Shown here piece by piece: positions 33,748-39,410 of a stretch of 39,410 nt of DNA. The stretch comes from JBIKLM01 sp044375105 (GTDB taxonomy: Bacteria > Planctomycetota > UBA1135 > GCA-002686595): NCBI GenBank assembly GCA_044375105.1, contig JBILNK010000014.1, forward strand, positions 1 to 39,410, written 5' to 3'. Position numbers and translations under genes: made by a program. Each line of letters begins with the position of its first letter. Within the stretch, counting starts at the first letter, position 1. A model generated the notes under the pieces. That model saw only the letters and a list, made by a program, of their open reading frames with translations, was not told where the DNA came from and made no database searches.

Positions 33748-33951
33748 TTAGAGCTTGAAGTCGTCGCGCCTTTCGCGGCCTTCGTCGTCGTAGCGCAGCA
33801 GCGCGAAATACACCAGCGTCAGGCAGCCGGAGACGAAGGTCACCGCGCCCACCAGCGGGTGGATGGAGCCGCCGATGAACAGGCTGCCGAAAACGACGAT
33901 CAGGGGGATCCACCAGGCATCCCGCAGCAACCCCCCGATGCGCTTCAGCAT
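33748..33951 (-). CDS. Small membrane protein with two helices
   Basis: 67 residues from ATG 33951; the open frame extends upstream, but only this start gives a sensible protein. Residues 12-28 (WWIPLIVVFGSLFIGGS) and 30-50 (PLVGAVTFVSGCLTLVYFALL) form two membrane segments, preceded by a basic KRIGGLLRD and followed by a charged tail RYDDEGRERRDDFKL, so both ends probably face the cytoplasm. No family name can be given. It begins 37 nt after the yebC stop on the same strand and is very likely cotranscribed with yebC. Its real role is unknown. Confidence 0.72.
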   Translation of the reverse strand: MLKRIGGLLRDAWWIPLIVVFGSLFIGGSIHPLVGAVTFVSGCLTLVYFALLRYDDEGRERRDDFKL

Positions 33952-33988
33952 CGCGGCGCTCCCGGGTGGACCCGCGGGCGGGCGAGCT

Positions 33989-34735
33989 TCACGGCGCCTC
34001 CTCGAGCCAGGCCGGATCCACGGAATAGTTGGCATACACGGTCTGCACATCATCGAGCTCCTCGAGCTCGTCGATCAAGCGCAGCACGCGGCGCGCCTCG
34101 TCGCGATCGGCGATCGGCGCGCTGGTCAGCGGCACATAGCCCATCTCCGCCGAGATGAACGCGATGCCCAGGGCTTCGAGGCGCGATTTGACCGCCAGGA
34201 ACTCCGTGGGCGCTGCCTGCAGCGTGGCGAATTCGCCTTCAAGCGCCACGTCATCCGCGCCCACCTCGAGCGCTAGTTCCATGGCCTGGTCTTCGCTCCG
34301 CCCCTTGGCCTCGATCACGAAGATCGAGCGGAAGGCGAATAGGAAGCCCACCGAACCAGGAGAGCCCAGATTGCCGCCGCGCTTGTCGAACAGGTGCTTG
34401 AGGTCGGCCGACGTGCGATGGCGATTGTCGGACAAGGCGGTCACGATCAAGGCCACGCCGCCCGGGGCGTAGCCCTCGTAGACCAGCTCTTCCATGGCCC
34501 CGGACTTGTCCCCCATCGCGGACTTGATCACGCGCTGGATGTTGTCCTTGGGCATGTTGCAAGCGCGCGCTTTCTCGATCGCGTACTTGAGCTTCAAGTT
34601 CGCGTCCGGATCGGGGCCGGCCTGCTTGACCGCCGAGAGGATCGCCCGCGCGCACTTGGTGAACTCGCGATTGCGCTTCTTGTCCACCGCCCCTTTGCGA
34701 CGGGCGATGTTCGCCGAGTGGGAATGGCCTGCCAT
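33989..34735 (-). CDS. yebC: YebC/PmpR (TACO1) family protein
   Basis: A cytoplasmic protein of 248 residues, the normal length for the family. The start MAGHSHSANIARRKGAVDKKRNREFTKCARAI aligns with the canonical MAGHSKWANIKHRK; it has Ser-Ala for Lys-Trp. ARACNMPKDNIQRVIKSA, YEGYAPGGVALIVTALSDNRHRT and DLKHLFDKRGGNLGSPGSVGFLF follow in order. Family members act in translation of difficult (for example proline-rich) stretches or as transcriptional regulators, depending on the subtype; which applies here cannot be told. It lies downstream of rpsI (234-nt gap with a strong hairpin) and is followed closely by a small membrane-protein gene. Confidence 0.96.
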   Translation of the reverse strand: MAGHSHSANIARRKGAVDKKRNREFTKCARAILSAVKQAGPDPDANLKLKYAIEKARACNMPKDNIQRVIKSAMGDKSGAMEELVYEGYAPGGVALIVTALSDNRHRTSADLKHLFDKRGGNLGSPGSVGFLFAFRSIFVIEAKGRSEDQAMELALEVGADDVALEGEFATLQAAPTEFLAVKSRLEALGIAFISAEMGYVPLTSAPIADRDEARRVLRLIDELEELDDVQTVYANYSVDPAWLEEAP

Positions 34736-34836
34736 GGGAGCGCTCGGGGAGGCTTCGGGGGCGTGGGCTCGATCTCGGAGCGGCCGCGCTGACCCGCTCG
34801 CGGGGCCGCGCCCGCCGCGGCGTAGGGAGAACGACG

Positions 34837-34862
34837 CCGGGCGCGGCGGATGCCGCGCCCGG
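34837..34862. terminator. 11-bp GC hairpin between rpsI and yebC, possible terminator
   Basis: CCGGGCGCGGC and GCCGCGCCCGG pair perfectly around a GGAT tetraloop (ATCC on the minus strand). It lies about 108 nt after the rpsI stop. On the minus strand the downstream sequence (CGTCGTTCTCCC) has only scattered T. It could end the rplM-rpsI transcript or protect its 3' end. Confidence 0.45.
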
Positions 34863-34969
34863 GCGGGGGGCGCCGAACGGGACCCCTGCTTTCTCGCAGG
34901 GTCTGGCGGCTGCGGGGGCCGGCGGCGCCGGGTCTCGGCCGCAACCGGGGCCCGGACGGGCGGATCGGA

Positions 34970-35368
34970 TCAGCGCTTCGAGAACTGGAAGCCGCGGCGT
35001 GCGCCCCGGCGACCGTAATGCTTGCGCTCCTTCATGCGCGAATCCCGGGTCAGGTGCCCGCCGGCGCGCAGCGCCTCGAACAGGGCGGGATTGACCTCCT
35101 TGAGGGCCCGGGCGAGGCCCAGACGCACCGCGCCGGCCTGGCCGTGGGGGCCGCCGCCGTCGACCTGGGCCGCCACGTCGTAGGACTCCTCCGTGGATAG
35201 GGTGCCGAGGGGCGCCGTGGCCTGGATCTGATCGCGCTGGGTGACGAAGAACTCCTTGAGCTCTCGTCCGTTGACGGAGAATTTGCCGGTGCCCGGCTGG
35301 ATGCGCACGCGGGCGACCGCCGACTTGCGGCGTCCAAGGCCCCAGGTGAAGGGTTTAGCGACTGCCAT
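34970..35368 (-). CDS. rpsI: 30S ribosomal protein S9
   Basis: 132 residues, the normal size of bacterial uS9. The N-terminal WGLGRRKSAVARVRIQPGTGKFSVNGRELKEFF and VDGGGPHGQAGAVRLGLARAL are diagnostic, and the C-terminus KERKHYGRRGARRGFQFSKR is the tail that reaches the P-site tRNA. It follows rplM on the same strand, as in most bacteria, but with an unusually long 246-nt gap that holds a 15-bp tandem repeat. The start is ATG 35368. No Shine-Dalgarno is visible. Confidence 0.98.
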   Translation of the reverse strand: MAVAKPFTWGLGRRKSAVARVRIQPGTGKFSVNGRELKEFFVTQRDQIQATAPLGTLSTEESYDVAAQVDGGGPHGQAGAVRLGLARALKEVNPALFEALRAGGHLTRDSRMKERKHYGRRGARRGFQFSKR

Positions 35369-35496
35369 GGAGGGGAGCGTTGGTGGCTGGCTCGAGATCG
35401 GAAGGTTGGGGCGAGGCCCGGAGGGCTGCGCTTGGTTTCGAAAGGCCCTGGGAAGGCCGGCGTCGGGTGCGGGGCTGGGGCTGGCCGGAGGGACCG

Positions 35497-35545
35497 CGGT
35501 CGATCTCGGTCGAGCGATCTTCGGTCGAGCGATCTTCGGTCGAGC
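35497..35545. repeat. Tandem repeat, 15-bp unit, in the rplM-rpsI gap
   Basis: Two exact copies of CGGTCGAGCGATCTT (35507-35521 and 35522-35536) are flanked by a 9-nt partial copy (35537-35545) and, on the left, a shortened variant CGGTCGATCT (35497-35506). It lies inside the space between two ribosomal genes that are usually adjacent. Confidence 0.85.
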
Positions 35546-35614
35546 CCAGACGGCCGAACCGGCGCCTGGCCCCGGTCGCAGCGCCTCGCGGGCGCTCCGG
35601 CGGGGCCGTCCGGA

Positions 35615-36043
35615 TCAGCCCTGGACCGGGCTGGGCTTTTGGGCTCCGTGGGGATGCTCGGCCGCCGGGTAGACCTTGAGGCGGGTCAGCAGCAGCCGGC
35701 CCAGGTTGCTCTTGGGCAGCATGCGGCGCACGGCCAGGCGGACCATTTCCTCGGGCTTGGTGGCGCGCATCTTCGGCACGCTGTGCAGCTTGAGGCCGCC
35801 GGCGTAGCCGGAGAACGTGCGGTAGTACTTGTTCTCTTCCTTGTTGCCGGTCAGCACGGCCTGCTGGGCGTTGATGACCACCACGAAGGCGCCATTCGGC
35901 TCGCTGGGGGTGTAGGTCGGCCGATCCTTGCCCATCAGCGCAAACGCGATCTTGGAGGCCATGCGCCCGAGAGGTTCCTTGCTGGCGTCGTAGAGGAGCC
36001 AGCGCTCCGGGAGCGTCTCGGCGCGGACGTGGGTGGTTTTCAT
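35615..36043 (-). CDS. rplM: 50S ribosomal protein L13
   Basis: 142 residues, the usual length of bacterial uL13. Diagnostic segments are RWLLYDASKEPLGRMASKIAFALMGKDRPTYTP, GAFVVVINAQQAVLTGNKEENKYYR, GYAGGLKLHS and the MLPKSNLGRLLLTRLKVYPAAEHPHGAQ end. It is the first gene of the rplM-rpsI unit and has a good sigma-70 promoter with a leader of about 120 nt. In E. coli, L13 represses its own mRNA through the leader; whether that occurs here is unknown. No Shine-Dalgarno is seen: on the mRNA the start is preceded by CCTCC, the opposite of one. Confidence 0.98.
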   Translation of the reverse strand: MKTTHVRAETLPERWLLYDASKEPLGRMASKIAFALMGKDRPTYTPSEPNGAFVVVINAQQAVLTGNKEENKYYRTFSGYAGGLKLHSVPKMRATKPEEMVRLAVRRMLPKSNLGRLLLTRLKVYPAAEHPHGAQKPSPVQG

Positions 36044-36171
36044 CGGAGGTCGGGACGGAAAGGGCGCGGGTGCCGGGCGGGCCGACCGCGCTCAAGACGC
36101 AACCTCGGGGCGGGTCGGCGACGGGCGCCTGCGGGCGCGCGTGCAGAGTCCGACCGATCCGAGGGGCGAGA

Positions 36172-36200
36172 ACAGTAACGGAGCGGGCCGGCCCCATCAA
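36172..36200 (-). promoter_or_regulatory. Sigma-70-type promoter of rplM-rpsI
   Basis: On the minus strand TTGATG (36195-36200, -35) and TACTGT (36172-36177, -10) are separated by the optimal 17 nt. The predicted start near 36165 gives a leader of about 120 nt, the longest in the window. This is the best canonical promoter seen here. Confidence 0.65.
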
Positions 36201-36324
36201 GCCCGGACCGGCGCGCACCGCGCCGGAGGGCTGGCCGCCTCGCTCGCCCGACGCTGCGCGGGCAGCGGCGGATGCGAGGCGCGCTGGGCCGCGCTCTGAT
36301 CCCTGGACGGAACCCTGGAAGCTT

Positions 36325-37830
36325 TCAGCCCTCCCTGCACCAGCGCCAGACCGGACCGGAGCCCTCGGCCCGGGACGCCCACCAAGCGGCACGACCCGGG
36401 GGTGTCGGCCACAGAGCCCAGGCGGGCGGGGCCCCGGCCCCGGGGGCGCCCCGGACATCGAAGCCTCCATCCGGTCGGCGATCCCAGCGCCGCCAGCCCT
36501 CGGGAAGCGGCTCCGTGGCGGGAGCGGCCAGCCAGCGGCGCTCCACCAGCCGGGCGCCCGGCGCCCGGGCCGTCAGCTGGGCGCTGCCGCGCAGGGGATC
36601 CCAGCGCGCCTCGATCCAGGCCGGGGCCCATGCGGGCCAGGTGACCAGGCCATCGATCGCCGCGGAGAGCGCGAGCCGTTCGCGAGCGGCGCGCTGCTCG
36701 AGCGCCACGGGCCCGCCGTCCAAATCGAGCGTCGTGGCGACCGAGAGCTCGGGGGGCCGAGCGAGCCCCGGGGCGATCCACAGAGCCAAGCCGATCGGCA
36801 AGGCGCCCAGCAGCAGGATCCGCAGCGGGAGGCGCACGCCGCTCGGCCCCCGCGGGGCCGAGGCGGCCGCCACCAGCGCCGCGGCGATCAACGCGGCCTG
36901 GCCAAGGGGCAGACTCCGGGGGGTGGCCACGCCGGGCTCGGGCGCCGGACGGCGCGCCAGGGACCCAGAGGGCGAAACGGCGCGAACCCGCTCGCGGCCA
37001 AAGGCGAAGCGCACCCGTCCGGAGCCGCGGACGACCGCCTCGGGCTCCACATCCAGGGGTGAAGGGCGCAGCCAAGGCAGCTCGAGATCGAGTCTCTGAT
37101 CGGCCTCTAGATCGAGCTCGACCACGAGCGCCGCGCGCCCGGCGAGCTGCAGCTCGACAGCGCTCAGGGGTCCCTCGAGCTCGAGCCTGGCCCAGGCCAG
37201 CCGCTCGGGAAGCTCAGGCGCACTGGCCCCGGCGGGAGGCATCCAGATCAGCAGGCCCAAGGCGGCCGCGGGCGCCGGGCGGGCCCGCGGCCAGCGGGAG
37301 AGGGCCGCCAGGCAGAGCAGCACCAGGCCGCCGGCCAATGGAGCCGCAAACGGCCCCCGATCGAGGGCGGCCGCCAGCAGCCCCGCGGGCGGCAGGCCCG
37401 CGATCCAGCGGTCGAGGCCCAGCAGGGGCGAGCCGTTGCCCGGCTGCCCCAGGGAGCGGGCGCTGTGGGCGAGGGTCCACAGCAGGGCCAGGAGCGCGAG
37501 TCCGCCCCACCACAACCCGCCGGGCCGCGCCAGCGAGCCCGCGGCCAGGCACACGAGCAGCAACGACGAGGCGCGCAGGAGCGGCAGCGGGTCGGCGCCG
37601 GCCGAAAGATCGAGGGCCGCGGCTGCTGCCAACACGGGCAGGGGCACGAGCCAACCGGATAGGTCCGCCGCTGGGCGCGTTCGCGGGAACAGGGCCGCCC
37701 CAGCGAAGAGGGCCGCAGCCAGCCCGAAGCGCGCCCCGGCGGGCCAGGCGGCGCCCAAGGCCGTGCGGCCATCGAGGAGCAGCAGCACGAGGGCGCAGGC
37801 CCCCACCAAGGACCCAAAGCGCGGACTCAC
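36325..37830 (-). CDS. Polytopic membrane protein coupled to an FtsQ-like gene
   Basis: A 501-residue protein, not recognised. The start is GTG 37830, which overlaps the stop of the upstream gene as GTGA, so translation is coupled. The N-terminal half has about seven hydrophobic segments (LVGACALVLLLLDG, FGLAAALFAGAALF, LLVCLAAGSLA, LALLALLWTLA, AGGLVLLCLAALSRW and others). A beta-rich soluble region (~205-300, LAWARLELEGPLSAVELQLAGRAALVVELDLEADQRLDLEL) is followed by two more membrane helices (QAALIAAALVAAAS, ILLLGALPIGLALWI) and a Trp-rich C-terminus. The same frame stays open upstream to 38775, but that part is antisense-type shadow across the FtsQ-like gene. I infer a role in the envelope or division from its position; no function is claimed. 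Confidence 0.72.
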   Translation of the reverse strand: MSPRFGSLVGACALVLLLLDGRTALGAAWPAGARFGLAAALFAGAALFPRTRPAADLSGWLVPLPVLAAAAALDLSAGADPLPLLRASSLLLVCLAAGSLARPGGLWWGGLALLALLWTLAHSARSLGQPGNGSPLLGLDRWIAGLPPAGLLAAALDRGPFAAPLAGGLVLLCLAALSRWPRARPAPAAALGLLIWMPPAGASAPELPERLAWARLELEGPLSAVELQLAGRAALVVELDLEADQRLDLELPWLRPSPLDVEPEAVVRGSGRVRFAFGRERVRAVSPSGSLARRPAPEPGVATPRSLPLGQAALIAAALVAAASAPRGPSGVRLPLRILLLGALPIGLALWIAPGLARPPELSVATTLDLDGGPVALEQRAARERLALSAAIDGLVTWPAWAPAWIEARWDPLRGSAQLTARAPGARLVERRWLAAPATEPLPEGWRRWDRRPDGGFDVRGAPGAGAPPAWALWPTPPGRAAWWASRAEGSGPVWRWCREG

Positions 37831-38726
37831 CGGGGCTCCGGCGGCAGGACCAGGCCGCGCGGGCGCAGCTCCAGCTCGTCCCAGCGCACGTCGAGCAGGG
37901 ACCAATCCTCGTCGCCGCCGTTCTCCAGCATGCGCAGTCCGCGGGCCAGATGCTGCCACTTGAGGCGGCTCGGCAATTCCCCCGGTCCAGCGGCGATCGG
38001 CGCCCGCCCGAACAGCACCACGCGCTGATTCTCGAGCAACAGCCGCACCCCGCCGCCGGTCAGGTCCGGCGAGCGCCCGTCGCTGGCGTCGATCAAGCAG
38101 CGACCCAGGCGTTCGATAGCCTTGGGCTCGAGCTCCGCCCACAGGGAACGGGCCACGTCGAGGGCGTCCAGGTGGCGCGGCTCGAACAAGACCATGCCGG
38201 GTGTATAGCCCTCCAACCCGCCGTCGTTCGGGCCGACCACGGGCAAGGCGTGGAAGCCGAAATAGGGCGGGCTGCTCCAATGGCCCGAGAGCACCACCGC
38301 CTCGCTGTCGATCGCGAAGAAGCGCCCGGCGATCTGCACGCACGCCACCGGCCGGCGCAGCTCGATCTGCAGTTCGAGGCCCCCCGGCCAGAGGGCCCGC
38401 GGCGCGCGCACTTCGCGGACGAAGGACAGCCCCGCGACCGCCTCGATCAAGGCCCCCACGGCGGCCGAATCGGTGGGTTCGAAGGGCGGCAGGGTCGCCA
38501 CGGCGGCCTGCAGTTCGCCGCCCCAGCGCGCGTCGGCCCAGGGCTGTTCGAACTGCGGCAGCACGGCGCTGGTGTCGATGCGCTCGTAGCCGCTCTCCCG
38601 CACGCGCTGCTGCTGATAGGCGCGCAGGAACACCAGCAGCGCGCAGAACAGGCCCAAGGGCAGCCACAGCGGCACGCGGCCGGCGCGCCCGGGGCACGGG
38701 GTTCTCGAGGATCGAAGCGCGCTCAT
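37827..38726 (-). CDS. FtsQ-like single-pass membrane protein with POTRA-type domain
   Basis: 299 residues from ATG 38726. A short basic N-terminus precedes one membrane helix (VPLWLPLGLFCALLVFLRAY, ~18-37), and the remainder should be periplasmic. Residues ~88-145 (LIEAVAGLSFVREVRAPRALWPGGLELQIELRRPVACVQI then FFAIDSEAVVL) match the pattern of the POTRA and following strands in FtsQ/DivIB, where a V-R-V-W-P-x-x-L-x-v-x-v-x-x-R-x-P-v-A run is followed by the substitution of a D-x-x-G. FtsQ joins the FtsQLB division complex. No FtsA or FtsZ gene is next to it, and another exported POTRA-like protein is possible. A coupled membrane-protein gene follows. A weak TACACC hexamer lies about 20 nt upstream (minus strand, 38747-38752). 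Confidence 0.62.
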   Translation of the reverse strand: MSALRSSRTPCPGRAGRVPLWLPLGLFCALLVFLRAYQQQRVRESGYERIDTSAVLPQFEQPWADARWGGELQAAVATLPPFEPTDSAAVGALIEAVAGLSFVREVRAPRALWPGGLELQIELRRPVACVQIAGRFFAIDSEAVVLSGHWSSPPYFGFHALPVVGPNDGGLEGYTPGMVLFEPRHLDALDVARSLWAELEPKAIERLGRCLIDASDGRSPDLTGGGVRLLLENQRVVLFGRAPIAAGPGELPSRLKWQHLARGLRMLENGGDEDWSLLDVRWDELELRPRGLVLPPEPR

Positions 38727-38878
38727 GCCGGCCCGGGCCAGCGTTCGGTGTAGCCAGCGGAGGCGCCGGGCACAAGCGCCGCCGCCGGACGGCGCCAGGC
38801 CCGGCCCGGCGCAGGTCGGCGACGGGACGGCGGCCCTCCGGGACGGGGCTGGCTGTGGCCCCCGGCCCGCGCGCCCCT

Positions 38879-38884
38879 TAGCCT
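38879..38884 (+). promoter_or_regulatory. TAGCCT -10-like hexamer before the right-edge ORF
   Basis: TAGCCT ends 11 nt before the ATG at 38896, so the predicted leader is 0-5 nt, the same geometry as at 640. No -35 box is visible. Confidence 0.3.
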
Positions 38885-38895
38885 CTGGGGCAACG

Positions 38896-39410
38896 ATGGA
38901 TCAGCGCGAGCCGCCCGAGCGAAAACCCGCATCCGAGGCCGCCCGCCGCCGGCCGGCAAGCGAGGGGCCGGCGGACCGTTCCGCGGCCGAGCCAGAGGAC
39001 GACGCGCCGTTCGGAGCGCTGATCCCGGGCTTTGAGGCCTCGGCCGAGCCCGCCGCCGGCTCCGCAGCGGCTGCGGCGCACAGCCCGCGGGCCGGGGCGC
39101 CCTGGTGGCCGGATGGCGCGCCGGACCGCGAGTCCCCCGGGGAGCCGGACCCGCAGGGGAGCGCAGGCGGGCGCCGCCGCGCGAGCCGGCGAGCGCGCAC
39201 GGCTTCGGACGCGCCGAGCGCGGACCAGCCGAGCGCCGCACCGCACGCGGCGCCCGCGGGTTCCCGGGAGCGCCGCCCCGCGCAGGGCCCGGGCCGCCCG
39301 CCCGCCGAGCGTCGAGAGGCGCCCCCGGCAGCGCGCTCGACGCCGGGCCAGGCGAGCCCACCGCGCGGCGCGTCGGGGCAACCGCCCGCGCGAGCGCGCG
39401 CCGGCGCTTG
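38896..39410 (+). CDS. Partial ORF with disordered N-terminus (cut by window edge)
   Basis: An open frame from ATG 38896 runs past the right edge with no stop (171 complete codons). It begins MDQREPPERKPASEAARRRP and is rich in Ala, Pro, Arg, Gly and Ser throughout, with little hydrophobic content apart from APFGALIPGFEAS (~35-46) and APWWPDG (~72-78). Third codon positions are mostly G/C. It looks like a long disordered N-terminal extension; the folded part must lie outside the window. It diverges from the FtsQ-like gene with 169 nt between starts. It may be a real gene's N-terminus or a compositional open frame; no function can be given. Confidence 0.42.
   Translation, partial: MDQREPPERKPASEAARRRPASEGPADRSAAEPEDDAPFGALIPGFEASAEPAAGSAAAAAHSPRAGAPWWPDGAPDRESPGEPDPQGSAGGRRRASRRARTASDAPSADQPSAAPHAAPAGSRERRPAQGPGRPPAERREAPPAARSTPGQASPPRGASGQPPARARAGA

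Noticed and set aside
1..39410. tRNA, rRNA, CRISPR array, insertion sequence or attachment site
   Set aside because: No T-loop-like GGTTCGAATCC context outside coding regions, no spaced repeats with unique spacers, and no transposase or integrase motif was found. The three repeats present are simple tandem arrays.

Overview
This is a very G+C-rich bacterial window (about 70% or more by eye) with almost no Shine-Dalgarno sequences. Several family choices point to a deep-branching, high-GC member of the Planctomycetota: two DUF1573 proteins, a sigma factor ending in a FHLDEMKCPWCQAN-type zinc-finger tail, a secreted sugar-dehydrogenase-like protein with an EF-hand-like DCDQDGVPD insert, and two Hanks-type protein kinases. 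This assignment is inference; no rRNA is present to confirm it. No tRNA, rRNA, insertion sequence, prophage or CRISPR array was found.

Left part (1-12.1 kb). The start of cysS (minus strand, cut by the window edge) diverges from a PknK-like kinase-ATPase-TPR protein. A two-gene glycan locus follows. The first gene is a family-2 glycosyltransferase. The second overlaps it by ATGA and encodes a giant sulfotransferase-glycosyltransferase fusion, which the present sequence breaks with a 2-nt frameshift near 6584. A secreted alpha/beta hydrolase comes next.

Middle part (12.1-28.5 kb). Minus-strand genes are a DUF2071 protein and two DUF1573 envelope proteins, one of them a lipoprotein. Plus-strand genes are a polytopic membrane protein that appears to be cut short by an in-frame TAG, a small lipoprotein, and pyruvate phosphate dikinase. 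Minus-strand genes then resume: an M28 aminopeptidase, an ECF-like sigma factor with a fused zinc-finger tail, and a secreted GSDH-family beta-propeller.

Right part (29-39.4 kb). All genes but the last are on the minus strand: a membrane-anchored Ser/Thr kinase with an uncharacterised upstream partner, a degenerate GGDEF protein, and a housekeeping block reading rplM, rpsI, yebC, then a small membrane protein. Upstream of this block is an FtsQ-like protein translationally coupled (GTGA) to an unknown polytopic membrane protein. A disordered ORF diverges from it and runs off the right edge.

Regulatory signals. Many genes carry a TAnnnT hexamer, often TAGGnT, very close to the start codon. In three cases (10787, 17025, 26630) the spacing of 6-7 nt predicts leaderless mRNAs. 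The rplM promoter is a classical -35/-10 pair with a long leader. Three intergenic minisatellites (10-, 28- and 15-bp units) and several GC-rich hairpins lie between genes. Nearly all other long open frames are antisense or out-of-frame shadows caused by high G+C.
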